A stretch of DNA of 64,000 nt from Gracilariopsis chorda (Eukaryota; Rhodophyta; Florideophyceae; Gracilariales; Gracilariaceae), in the NCBI GenBank assembly GCA_003194525.1, contig NBIV01000283.1:30270-94269 (forward strand). The letters run 5' to 3'. The notes below the pieces were generated by a model, which saw nothing but the letters and a program-made list of their open reading frames with translations, was not told where the DNA came from and did no database searches. The position numbers were made by a program, and so were the translations under genes. This document shows, piece by piece, positions 22,401 through 31,955 of this stretch. Position 1 is the stretch's first letter; each line of letters opens with the position of its first letter.

Positions 22401-23475
22401 CAAATCGGATGCGGTGTCCTATGGCAATTAGCTTTGAACACGAGATCAGGTTGCAGTCCAGTTCATCGGCGAACAGCACACCATCAAGTGTTAGATACGC
22501 AATACGTCCTCGTGGTTGGATCAAACTCAATACAACTCGTCCTTCACTCTTAGCTTGTACACGCCTTCCATCTCCAAGGGAAATGGTCCTAGGCTGTACT
22601 GGAGTAAACGATTGCGATAGAACATGACTCCCAACCATATGGCACGTAGCGCCTGAATCAATCAAGAAGCGATAACCTGGGTCACTAAGAGCGAGGAGAG
22701 CATGATGAACGCTTGTGCCACTACCACCTTCTCTTTGATTTTGATTCCGTGAGCGGCAGTTGCGTTTGTAATGGCCCTTCTTTCCGCACAGGAAACCACG
22801 GCCCTTGACTTTTGCTTTCAGGTCACGTTCGGTTTCTACGTGTTCATCGGGTGGCACTGATGTTCCAGTTGTTGCCTCAATTGCTCGAGTATCGTACTCC
22901 TGCAGGAGCCTCGCAGTAACCTTATCCCAAGTAAGCTCAGTGTCTGACATCGTTTGCAACGCAGATATCACAGGTCCAAACGCACTGTCACCCGTGGAGC
23001 CAAAGCTTGAGAAGAGGATGGCAATCTGCATGCTTTCCTCGAGAGGACTTCCCATCCCATCAAGACGAGCAAACACGGATTCCATCTCATCTACATAGTC
23101 AGACATGGGCTTGCCCTCGTTATAGCGGAATTGGTGTAGTCTGGTTTGAAGCTGTATTCTCGTTGCTGCGTTCTCAGTTGCATAACGCTCACGGAGCTTT
23201 CTGTACATAACGAATGGTTTTTGTCTCTCCGAAGCAATTGCTCTCAAGGGCTTGTCACCAAGAGACTGTACAAGGTACATCCTTGCCTTCAATACTCTTT
23301 GCTTCATTTCCGTATTAATTGCATCAATACCTTCCGTACCAATCACATCATCAACCACGACGTGAAGCAAATCCTTAGATTCTAACAGCGCTTCAATTCG
23401 CATGGTGCAAAGAGCAAAATCTTCATCCCGACGAGCGCAGAAGCGCGGAAGCTTTTTGTACGTGTCTTCTTCCAT
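19426..23475 (-). CDS. Copia element 2 Gag-Pol polyprotein
   Basis: Uninterrupted frame of about 1349 codons from the ATG at 23475 (MEEDTYKKLPRF); the frame extends nine codons further up to a TTG but ATG is preferred. It supplies all retrotransposition functions. Domains in order: Gag with zinc knuckle GFLCGKKGHYKRNC, where the first Cys is Gly; aspartic protease LIDSGATCHM (about residue 270); integrase with HHCC finger (HERLGHIG ... CTPCLEG), catalytic Asp in FSDIFGPF, Asp in YSDNAKEY, Glu in GVAERFNRS; RT with HQLDVKCAFLNG, SIYGLKQSNSIW and LLYVDDLLLIG; RNase H with YTDADWAGD, TSTTEAEY, YEDNTG and DIFTKAL. Gag and pol share one frame, so no frameshift is needed. Length is usual for Copia. 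Apart from the altered knuckle it looks functional. Confidence 0.9.
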   Translation of the reverse strand: MEEDTYKKLPRFCARRDEDFALCTMRIEALLESKDLLHVVVDDVIGTEGIDAINTEMKQRVLKARMYLVQSLGDKPLRAIASERQKPFVMYRKLRERYATENAATRIQLQTRLHQFRYNEGKPMSDYVDEMESVFARLDGMGSPLEESMQIAILFSSFGSTGDSAFGPVISALQTMSDTELTWDKVTARLLQEYDTRAIEATTGTSVPPDEHVETERDLKAKVKGRGFLCGKKGHYKRNCRSRNQNQREGGSGTSVHHALLALSDPGYRFLIDSGATCHMVGSHVLSQSFTPVQPRTISLGDGRRVQAKSEGRVVLSLIQPRGRIAYLTLDGVLFADELDCNLISCSKLIAIGHRIRFDTSGCTIDMGNKRVTAEACEGMYVIHAHLSSERAYVAQNAKGIQLWHERLGHIGRSRIRQMSNSTAVIGLDLTKGPESGLRCTPCLEGKMVRCTLPSRSANDSCNVGDIIFSDIFGPFSTLSIGGKKYFVSFIDKRSRYKDIRLLSRRSELTQQFRCFQAKFERQAEKKIKLVYSDNAKEYIALRKYLSTEGIDWEASAPYTPQQNGVAERFNRSVMEMARSMLRHAGLPHRFWAEAVVTATRIMNTISCDANNDMTPHQVLTGTVPNLESLRTFGCEVWIHVAKRKKLEKKARRGILLRSLPHLNYRVYDIERREVTFARHVTINEDVFPGRLLFSSGRESGRENTLDEVGGNPAPDLGLDEDQVLTDAQDSEHNGANETAVDHVGSVGNPTGSDELLAEANSDEGIDSDNVEDAEAGSISSSMQEFLTHYPIRRYPERRRKPPERFSDMQHSSHVSLVQKPTRLPADLDEARKSWDWEHWEGAIKEELASLMSMNTWDVVQRPPNSQVLASKLVFATKLNDDGTVSRYKARLVAKGCQQGHVENIYSPVVDFSTVRIALALACVYNFEIHQLDVKCAFLNGRIDDTNPVYMAPPSGLDIGLAEHEVLKLNRSIYGLKQSNSIWSQLFTQRLLALGFQQCLSDPCFFYIKKDGSTLWLLLYVDDLLLIGNSANLIKNVKKILGKEFEMKELFCSNSFLGVYIQREVGGLILQKQPMVARILDRFNMSQSSPVPTPMTTSYKPSDALNAEPMTSKTLYPDAIGSLLYLSTRTRPDICAAVNILSRAQATPTLYHWKAVKRILRYLNGTLSLCLRYRRPAHGMENVLMAYTDADWAGDDLDRNSTSGFCLFVLGNAVGWRTLKQSCIATSTTEAEYVSLCECLKEVKWARNLLREICMLDLAVPSTVYEDNTGVLDWSHATRRAKHIELKYHFVVQAIESGEAILKYCTTDAMLADIFTKALSVDRFRRLSTKFGLIRSNNGMGRVMRNMQS

Positions 23476-23550
23476 TGTCAACGTGATTAGAACAGTACTC
23501 AAGCGTTAGAAGCTCAGTGATGGTCTACGGTAGCGGCTTTCTTTAGCCGG

Positions 23551-23561
23551 CGATGCTACCA
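23551..23561 (-). promoter_or_regulatory. primer-binding site of Copia element 2
   Basis: Read on the minus strand, TGGTAGCATCG starts one base inside the 5' LTR end. TGGTAGC is complementary to a tRNA 3' end GCUACCA, as found for initiator methionine tRNAs used by Ty1/Copia elements. The tRNA identity is inferred; only the first seven to eight bases support it. Confidence 0.6.
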
Positions 23562-23562
23562 T

Positions 23563-23833
23563 TGTTGAGTGGTTGGGTGACTCTCATCAGCTCTCTCAGC
23601 TGCGGAGACTCCTTTACTCTTTATATAGATTGTAACTGCGTAAAACCCTGCGAAAATCACAGTACGTATGTCTATTGTAGTCTAACGAGCAGGGGACCAC
23701 AAACCCAAGATAGTATATCAATACGTAGGGTCCGACACTTCACAAGAGGTATCGGGCAAAGGGACTCACGTAACTACCTTACGTGAGTCCTAGACCTGTA
23801 GGTAATGGCATCACGATTGCGTGTTCCTCATCA
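23563..23833 (-). repeat. 5' LTR of Copia element 2
   Basis: 271 bp, direct copy of 19178-19448. On the minus strand it runs TGATGAGG to CTCAACA with the TG...CA ends of LTRs. It should hold the element's promoter; reading the minus strand, the ACTTACGTAG-like palindromic segment and a short AT-rich TATATAAAG run (near 23620) are the candidates for transcription start signals. Confidence 0.9.
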
Positions 23834-26800
23834 GGGCCCGATCACAACGACAAAAACTTTGGGATGTAATGCGCAGCGTTCGATCGCCGCCAGCAGAATA
23901 CGTACTGTACTTTACCGCAAGATGTTGAATTGCGCTAGTCAACTTGGTACTGATGTGATTTGGTCTCGTTATTCCTTTTATTCCATGTGATATCAGGCGG
24001 TGTAACTGATATAGTCGATTGTGTAACTGAGTTATTTTTCTTTGTGGGTGGTACAGGATCAGTCCCTGTCTAATTGTCATCCTGTAGCGCGAAGTAGCCC
24101 TCTACCACGGGTTTCGACAGGTTTACCGTAATCTAGTGCGTCTACTTAATGTCTTTCCGAATAAACGAGTTGAGGAATACGAACCTCACAGTTCTCTAAG
24201 TCCCTTGCCTTCCTTCTCGTCCACGACGAAGCCCTCTCCGCCATAACTCGTAAAGACAAATACCCATGTATCCACGGCGGATGTCTCCAAGCCAACATTT
24301 TTCCAACCATCATCAGTCTCCTAAAGCCGGTGGTCAAATTGTAGCCATCCATAAGCGTGGAACTCTCTGCGTGGACGACCTGCTATTCTTCATGAATCTC
24401 CCATTATGTGCTCAAATAAATGAACTTCCGACTCCGCTGGAATGGCCATTACCCACTCTTCTGCACTTCCAAATAGCTGCGACTGCAAAATTATGCCTTG
24501 AAGCTCAGGCGGAATCTTCTTGGAATTCTCGTTCGGTAGCTTGTCATGGAACGCAATCCATAACTTCACAGCCTTGCAGTAGCTCTCTTGGGGCCCTGTT
24601 CCATCGTTCCAGGGCTAAAACCCCCATATGTTAATACCGTTTAAGGAACTACGTCTCACGGTGGAGTTCGGTCCAGGGGGCATGTCGTAGATCCCAAGAA
24701 AATTTGGGTCTAGACGGCGTTTCTGCGCCCATAACTATGTAAAAGTATGGGTGCTTAGCGATGCAGTACCAGCACTCTGTGCTGTAGCCGAAGGGCTTGT
24801 GCAAAGATCCTTTACTGCTCGTGTATCGTTGCTTCTCTCCCAGCGCTTACCTTACCAGGCTTCAGTTGCGAGAAGATGTATTCTCTAAATGCTAAAATGA
24901 AAAGGGCTAGACTGCACAATGAAATACAGAAGCGGAAGAGAGTGTTTGCATTATTTCGTTGCAATGCGAGGGTGCATGCAGTGATGATGTAAGGAGAGAC
25001 AGAACGACGTCGCTTGTCGAGGTGCAGCGCAATTTTGACATATTGATAGTACCTTGAAAACACAGTGCACCATAGTACCTCATGAATGGTACTGACATAT
25101 TGGTAGTACCTCCCTTGTAGTACCTCCTAGATAAGACAGTGCACCATAGTACCTCACATGAATGGTACCTCAACATTGAGTACCTCATCTTAGACAAGAA
25201 TGGCATGGATATTTATATAATAAATATAATCTTGTTACTGTTCAGAGCCAAGAGGATGACAACTCGCGTTCTCTTTTACAAAGCGGCATCGCTAGAGGGA
25301 AGGCACGCGATCGGTTCGCGGTTTATTTAAACTTTAGCTCTATTGGATAAATAAAGGAAGCAAGTTGTTTTTCATCAGAGTCTTGTTATAGCGAATGCAG
25401 GAACACCGGAAGCAGCAAGGGATGGGAAGGATCCGTTTCATTTGGAAGGCCGAACTTCTTGTGATGCGGAAAAGAAGGCAGTCTCTCATTTCAACAGCTC
25501 CGTTCCGGCGAGAATAGGAATCTAAGCAGAGATCGCGTGGATGCCAGTCGTACTTGTACTGTAGCAGAGAAGTATTCGTTGCGCTGATAAGAAAATTGTC
25601 CAACGAGCGTTCTGGTGATCCATCGAGTACTATGCTCACACGCCTGCGTTAGGCATTTGGCAGGGCACTGGATTCATAGCTCCACTTCCCGAACGGGGAA
25701 AAATTATGGATGACAGATCTGGGTCTCGATTCTCAGTGCTCGCTGTCTGGAAACCTGCTGTTTTTTGAGTCCATTTTGCGTTGGACAATTTCGGTCCGGA
25801 TAGCAACCTTTCGAAGTATGGAAGCTGAGGAGATTGAGAACACTGGCTTATTGATGCGGTAAAGTACTATACGTATTGTAGAATGAACGAAGGGGGCTTG
25901 CCAGTTGGATTTGAAGGCATCGGTTTACATCAACGTCATTTGGATACAGTACTTGTTGCTCTGTGAAGACTTGGCTTTTGGATGGATGCAGCCTCACTGT
26001 CGGCGTTTGTTAGACAGGTGTCTGTCAGAACAGGATCTCAGACAGCTTTGAGAGAATTGCAGGGGAGCAACGTTGTGAAGGTAGTGTGATGAAGTTTGAG
26101 ATAGGCGAAACAGTGTGTTAGCTGCTCGTTGTCTCGGGGATACCCGAAGGGCGCCCTCCAGTACTAGCTCTAACCTTCCAAGAGCCCGTTGGGAGAACAT
26201 AAATCTTCGTCAACTGATGACACTCCCAAAACATTCTCAGACATCGAACACATATATGTGTTCGTGATGGACTTATTGCAGAAGGCGTAGGCAAATGTTG
26301 GGTTGCTGCCTTAGGCAGCGACATACCCATCGAAGTGTAGGCGCATTGTTGTGAGCCGCCACTGTTTTATTTGGTCTATGATGGCCCCGCTTGTAAGCAC
26401 GATCAGGCATCGGGAACGATTAGTTCTTTATTTCTTCTAGAGGGTAACTGCATGTTCGCTCTTGATGAACCGGGGGTGCAGGACATTCTCAAATTGTTCG
26501 GGGAATGTTTCGATATTTCAGAAGTGACGCAGATTGGAGGACAATTCCAGTTATCAAACGCTAAGGAACGTTCTCGAGAAGGGTTACAAAGAAACGATCT
26601 TACGTATTACAATGTAGTCGACTGGGTTCTCTTCAACACCAGGAAAAACAACTGAAGGGAGGATAATGTTCCCCGGAACAATTTATATCATACATAAAGC
26701 ACTGAACTATTTTTCATTCCTCTCATCGTGCACCAGAGGCGTGCTTGATGGTAGGGTCGTGCTTCTGTTGCGTGTTGTTGACTCGGTTTATTCCGTGAGG

Positions 26801-27663
26801 GTTTGTTGTCATGCGTTGTGCTTCCTTGCTTCCGGATGTTCGAAGGGCAGCTAGGACAACGAAAAAGAGACTACAGCTACAATATCTTTGCTAGCACAAT
26901 GTTTGATCATATAAGCGTGGAAGGATCTAAACTACCCTATAGTCACTTATGTGAGGGAGTTGCCCCGTCGGACCAAATGGCGAGTAGGTCCTTTCTATGG
27001 GAACTTTGTTACACAACGGAGACAGTATAGGCAGAAACCTCGACTTCACAATTGTAATAGATCTACCACACGAAACACATCGCGTCCAGCAATCCATCGA
27101 CGCCCTCTGAGAATGCAAACGTAACCGACCCATGACAAGTTTATTTTCAATTTTACGTACGCCTGCAGTCCATACACATATCGGTAACCTATATGTTTAA
27201 CTCAAGCCCGACAAAAGACCGAATGCCGTAGAGACATGTAAGGAGCATAGTAGAACTCAATCCATCTTGTGTACGGGATTTGAAGATACAAACGAGTTCA
27301 CTATTGTGCCTTGACTGTTTCGATAACCTCAACTTCTTTCTCCTGCTGTCGAGGGAATGCGGAAAGAATTATTCCAATGCTTGACAGGTAACCGGCCTTT
27401 AAGCAAATGAGCGAACTACTCGACTACTCCAAAGAAGTTTGCCGTTGACTTTCATGCCGACAAGTATGATTGATTCAAGCGATTTTTCTCACCCATGCAA
27501 GCCTTTATAATGCATCCTTCCTAATGGGAACGTTGTAAGGTGAGAGCTATGAGGGATTGAGTCCCAGTAACGAATGTCTACTATTTCGTTTCTACTGCAT
27601 CTAGAAGAGCAGCTGCGTCTAATATGGATTACTCTCCATCGATTTCAGTGTCGGTCCAGTTTG
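23834..27663. other. 3.8 kb with no supported gene
   Basis: No frame exceeds about 120 codons with a recognisable domain. A plus-strand frame at 24266-24634 and one at 26371-26655 (95 codons) might be exons or fragments, but they show no family motif and the start codons are arguable. Imperfect repeats lie at 25030-25190 (separate entry). No tRNA or LTR pair seen. Confidence 0.5.
25030..25190. repeat. imperfect direct repeats with GTACC/AGTACCTC core
   Basis: The block ACAGTGCACCATAGTACCTC occurs twice (about 25060 and 25137), with TGACATATTG(A/G)TAGTACC occurring twice between and before. AGTACCTC and GGTAC motifs recur through about 160 bp. This is a small local array of diverged 60-75 bp units. 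No function is evident. Confidence 0.6.
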
Positions 27664-28734
27664 TTACATGCACTTTTCGATCTCCGCTTTCTCCAGAAGG
27701 CTTACGAGCTTCTCATGTTGATGAACGTTGTTTAGCTCCTCCATTAAATGCTTCAGCATTTGCTTCTCTCCCCTTATCACTTTTTTCGGAAAGATATTCC
27801 ACGTTTCGCAGTTTGGTATGCCTTTAACGTCCCTAAGTGCTCCTTTGAGTGCTCCGTCAATTGCCTCTTCGTAGTCCGGGACATATCCACCAAGAATGTA
27901 CTGCAAAGCATTTTGTTTCGGAAAGCTGATGTGAAAAGTTCCGTTCGGATGGAAGTCAACGGTCTCTGGGCGGTATCCCTCGTTAATCAATCTCTCCATT
28001 ACGTATATTATGAGAGAACCACGGACTGCGTCCCGAATTAACGGTTGAAATTTGACCAAGTAGTCCAAGAGTCCTCGAACCGGAAAGGCGTCTTCCAACT
28101 TGGGACCTTTGAAGTAGAATAGCTGATTCGGTCCCACAGAAGTTGCAACGAACTTCATATCGTTAGTGTATCTTACGCTCTGAGAACTGATAGTTGTGAA
28201 ATCTAACTCGATTGATATTCCTTGCACTTTGCTGATCATCATGCTCGTCTCCACCCTCTGCTCAAACCAAACCACAACCTTTTCCTTTGGTAGCAGTTCT
28301 GCCATTCCAATGATTACTCCGTGTTCCGCGACATAAATGGGAACGGATGAATTGTCCGGCATGATAACATTGACTCCTGGGTGAACCAGAGCGTATTGGT
28401 TATCCATATAGAAGGGAGAAGAGGCATCAATGGATCCTGTAGGCGTCCCGAGGATGCCAGCTGAATTCAAAAGGCATGTGAGGCCTCCCTGGATAGGCTG
28501 TGGATCTGTTTCGGCACCCACCTGAATTCCTGACTGAAAGTTGAGGGTTGCAAATAGCTCATATTTGGGCTCCGACGCAAAAGTATTATTTGCGAGGACG
28601 GACTTTTTCCCTTCCCAGATAACTGTGTATGCATTGTTGACCATTTTGGCAATGCAAAGAACATAGTTGTTGGTTTTGAGGGTGTTTAGTATCTCTGAAT
28701 CAACAGTCACTTGCAGGTGCTTCATCGTCGACAT
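27664..28734 (-). CDS. hypothetical protein, intact, family not recognised
   Basis: 356 codons from ATG at 28734 to TAA at 27664, one uninterrupted frame with even amino acid composition, so very likely a real intronless gene. No signal peptide or membrane segment is evident. The N-terminal 200 residues are rich in beta-type and Asn/Gly/Ser segments (NAYTVIWEGKK, NFQSGIQVGAETDPQPIQGG, YALVHPGVNVIMPD, KVVVWFEQRVETSMMISK). The C-terminal 130 residues look helical, with a GALKGALRDVKG segment and a charged coiled end (QMLKHLMEELNNVHQHEKL). The N-terminal half recalls a small group of uncharacterised bacterial and fungal beta-sandwich proteins, but I cannot name the family or a function. Neighbours are mobile-element debris and give no clue. 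Upstream on the minus strand GTTTATGAAG near 28810 is a weak TATA candidate. Confidence 0.7.
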   Translation of the reverse strand: MSTMKHLQVTVDSEILNTLKTNNYVLCIAKMVNNAYTVIWEGKKSVLANNTFASEPKYELFATLNFQSGIQVGAETDPQPIQGGLTCLLNSAGILGTPTGSIDASSPFYMDNQYALVHPGVNVIMPDNSSVPIYVAEHGVIIGMAELLPKEKVVVWFEQRVETSMMISKVQGISIELDFTTISSQSVRYTNDMKFVATSVGPNQLFYFKGPKLEDAFPVRGLLDYLVKFQPLIRDAVRGSLIIYVMERLINEGYRPETVDFHPNGTFHISFPKQNALQYILGGYVPDYEEAIDGALKGALRDVKGIPNCETWNIFPKKVIRGEKQMLKHLMEELNNVHQHEKLVSLLEKAEIEKCM

Positions 28735-29438
28735 GTTGAAGCGGGAAAGGTAAACGCGTTAATCTGTTCCGTAATCACTGGAACTTGACGTATTCACTAG
28801 GACTTCATAAACGTGTTGTGTGTGTTCTTGTGGTGCCCGGGATGGCGGTCGGTGCGGGTAGTTGGTAGTATGTGTGTAGTGGGGTGTGTGCGGGTGTGTT
28901 TGTGTTCTGTGTGTATGTTACGGTGTGTTATGGGGTCCGGCTCCCCGCGGGTGGAGGGGAGCCCGGTTTTTATGCCGCCCGGCGGTCACCCCACCCGCCA
29001 CGCTAGAGCTCCAAAAGGGGGCAATGTCGGGGGTAGGTTTAATCTGGCTGGATATTTCCGGTTGTCTAGCCTATCAACCCGGTAAAGAACTTCCGAAAGG
29101 AACTCCGCACACAAAGAATTTTTACACGTAGGAGTAACCTCGGCCAATTAGTGCCGGAGGAATAGAACACCATCTGTGGTCCATGTCCGGTGGTGCGGAC
29201 CAGGTATGTGCCCGTTTCTCTTGAACCGTAAGGGAAACCTCCTTGCCGGCGAGATTTAAGGTAATATCCTCTATCAGAGAATTATTGTAATCAACTGAGT
29301 CTAGGGGTGTGTGTGTCCTACGTTTTGAATATGGAAACGGTTTGTTCGGACAACATTCGTTCCATTCAACTTGTAGCTACTGAAGTACATGTAGTCTCGA
29401 GTTAGATTTACTTTTGTCGTCACGAATGAGAACAACGA
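28735..29438. other. GT-rich tract and GC hairpins, no gene
   Basis: From 28812 the plus strand is strongly G+T biased for about 130 bp (many GTGTGTG and GGTGTGT runs), then has a hairpin GGCTCCCC...GGGGAGCC at about 28938-28963 and a GC-rich stretch to 29000. The strand bias differs sharply from the surroundings. It starts with TGTTGTG and could be a solo LTR, but no TG...CA end with a matching duplication was found. Confidence 0.4.
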
Positions 29439-30040
29439 TTAAGATTTACAACATTGTGTTTTATCCGAGAGGACGCATCTTACAACCAAGGCTGCCGGTC
29501 TTGGATTCCGCTCGCTCGATTCTGACCCACGGGTCCACCGCGGTTGGCATTGCGCGTGTGCAGGTTCTCGTCGGTTGATTACTCCGGGAGCAATCCTTGA
29601 AATAACAACGACCTGAACCATTCCATTGGCGATTACTCCGGACGGATCATCGTCCTCAAATAATGCTACGGGGTTTGGACTGATGGAGTATACTTTCGTC
29701 TGGACTACAGAAGACTGGAACTGTTGACAGATTGACATCAATCTTTTTTTGAGGCGTAGAGCGCAACAACATCTAAAAAGTAACTACAATTGAAGGACTC
29801 TAATCCATCGTCCAGCAATGTGCCCCACTCGGTCCACAGACGGGCCCCACATGGTTGGGTCCGTTTTGGGAGGTGTTCGTGCAAGAGTAATTTGTATCTC
29901 CGGTTGAGGAATGATTCGTCCTTACTGTATCTGCATCCTGCTGCGACGGTAAAGTCGAGTGCAGAATGCCTTCTCGCCTGTTTGTCGACAACTGTGAAGC
30001 TTGTGAAGCTGTGGGAGAGCGTGATCCTATCTCCGCTCAA
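29439..30040 (-). pseudogene. hypothetical protein, two frames
   Basis: Minus-strand open frame at 30040-29738 (SFTSFTVVDKQARRHSALDF, ending DVVALYASKKD) is followed at once by another frame (29741-29439) with plausible coding composition (VALFEDDDPSGVIANGMVQV). The two may be one gene with a frameshift near 29740. Neither begins with a convincing ATG; the first frame starts at TTG after a stop. I recognise no domain. It could also be two exons. Confidence 0.3.
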
Positions 30041-30569
30041 TTTAATAAATCACATGAGACAGTATCCACTCGCTGAACAGTGAGCTGCTCGTCCATTCAG
30101 CAAACGTTTTGCGTCTCCCGTGGAGATTTTGCTCCTGGCTTCCACTTCGGCGATTTTAATATTGTGTCTGTTTCGGTCTCTCAAATCTGAGTCAGCTTTT
30201 TGCCTACCCACCCACCCACCCCTTTTTTATCTTACTTCGACTATCGAAATCGAAATCGATTATTTATTTAAAGACGGGGCAAATGTCCTAGCAGTAAATG
30301 TACCCAACACTACATCTCTACTCTAAAGTGGCACGGGGCCTCCGTCTGACCTACTTACTAACCTTCCACCTCTATTCCAACTGTAAGCAACGCTTCTGTA
30401 ATCATAGTGTCCAGGTGCCAGTACCTCAACTCCCAACTCTCTGCCACCATTGGCCAACAACCTTTGACAGGAAACCAGCAATTTGGAGAAATTCTGTCTG
30501 GAAAAAGCCTTGAAAATGTAATCACAAATGCGTTTCGGCCTGGCGTTTTAACGTCATCCTTAGGACGGC

Positions 30570-30656
30570 CGGGTGTCTGTGCCGGGGTTCGAGCCCGCGA
30601 CCGCGACTTCCGTAGCCGTGATAGCATTCGCGTGCTAACCACTAGGTCAGGGTGCA
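30570..30656 (-). other. tRNA-like sequence (tRNA pseudogene or SINE head)
   Basis: On the minus strand an A-box-like TGACCTAGTGGTTAGCACG at the start and a B-box-like GGGCTCGAACCCC about 55 bases later have the layout of a polymerase III internal promoter, and the 87-base length suits a class II (Leu/Ser-like) tRNA. The acceptor does not close: 5' GCACCCT is not complemented near the 3' side (GCACAGA), and I could not draw a clean anticodon stem. So it is a degenerate tRNA or the tRNA-derived head of a SINE, not a working tRNA. Confidence 0.45.
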
Positions 30657-31955
30657 TTTTAAGTCATCCCAGGACGCTATCGCATTTAATGTTTGGGAAC
30701 GAGCCCAGAGGTGTCAACAGTTTTATCTTTGCTGTATTCTTTGTCCGAAGAGATGGTCTACTGATGAAGACACCTACTGTATCCCTACACGAAGCATTCT
30801 CATCGAGGTGTCAACAGTACGTTACAAAATTTTCTTTTGAGATATTACTAATATGTCCAAGACCTATCTTCCGCTGTATTGTAAATTCAGTACTGAGCTG
30901 TTGTGAAGCAAGGAGACATCCCCAGTTCCAAGGAAGTGTAACACTTGGCCCAGTTCAACTGGGGCATCATGCTGCTGCAGCCTTTGGGTGGACCCAAATA
31001 GGGATGAATCCACTACTAGTAGTGGATTTGCAGTGGAATCATCTTTAAAGGTATTTGTGTAGCTGCAAGAGTATCTCTGATTCCTCGACGTCATCTCACT
31101 GAACAGGAACAGGGAGATTGAGGTCTCCTAACAATAAAAGAATGGGATGCACTTGTCGACAGTAGTAGCAAAACTAAATAACGTTTAATGGGAATTGGAA
31201 CAAAGTGGTCTCTGTCGGTGTCACCACACACAAAAAGAGGACTAAGAGCTGGTACTTAAGTAGCAGTGGAATATTGACATGACATCTTGCATGTACTGCG
31301 TCTAACGACCGCTAATACAAAGTTACAAAAGATACTTTGAACACAACATGATTACATCATCAAATCACGACCAGTAAAGGTCAATGCAATGAATATTTGG
31401 CAGATTACTTTTCTTCATGACTGTAATGGGCGCGTAGCTGCCCGGGAGCCCACCTCTCATGCTAAGTCACCACGCCTTTAGCCCAAGTCAGCTTCTCGAT
31501 CCTACCGACCCGAGACACACCTTCGAGTGAGTGTCGTCGTGGGCACAGGACTCCAAGACACTGCGAGCCCCCGTGGCTGTGATGCATCGCGTCTCCACAA
31601 CGGACGCCAAGGTCATTAGTACTCGCATGACACTCGTTCGCCGGTTTGATTTGTTACCGAACTAAAGACCCACTGCGTTTCCTTATCCGTCTGCGGGATT
31701 TTGTAAGCCACCTGTGGTGGCGTGACATTCGGAGTCTGAGGGAAACGCTTCTGGGAGACGGAACACTACGATTGCGGAAAGTTAAGACCAACGGGCGGGT
31801 ACAACGTGTGAGGGGAGGAGAAAGCGGATACTTACGGACGGACGGAAGGAACGGGCTCAAACGGTAGAGCATGGGGGAGACTAACGTACTTAGCATGTAT
31901 TTAGTTTGAAATAGCACTAGGCGGGGCGGGGTCTTGGGCAGCTCTGCTTCTCACT
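30657..31955. other. no recognisable gene
   Basis: About 1.3 kb without supported coding sequence; short frames overlap on both strands. From about 31430 it is GC-rich and leads into the retroelement remains at 32 kb, so 31430-31955 may be that element's 5' untranslated region. Confidence 0.4.

Larger units (their letters stand above)
19178..23833 (-). mobile_element. Ty1/Copia retrotransposon 2, near-intact
   Basis: A 4656 bp element on the minus strand bounded by two 271 bp direct LTRs differing at about eight positions (about 97% identical by eye), so a fairly young insertion. LTRs begin TGTTGAG and end CTCATCA on the plus strand. Just inside the 5' LTR (minus strand) is TGGTAGCATCG (23561-23551), a primer-binding site suited to a tRNA ending GCUACCA, as in initiator-tRNA-primed elements. 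A purine-rich GGGAAGGG abuts the 3' LTR. One long gag-pol frame fills the interior. The flanks (ATTCT on the left, GGGCC on the right) do not match, so the 5 bp duplication expected for Copia is missing. RT type is classical YGLKQS/YVDD, distinct from elements 1 and 3. Confidence 0.9.

Noticed and set aside
20672-23210. Plus-strand frames of 60-146 codons across Copia element 2
   Set aside because: They are antisense to a clear 1349-codon gag-pol frame.
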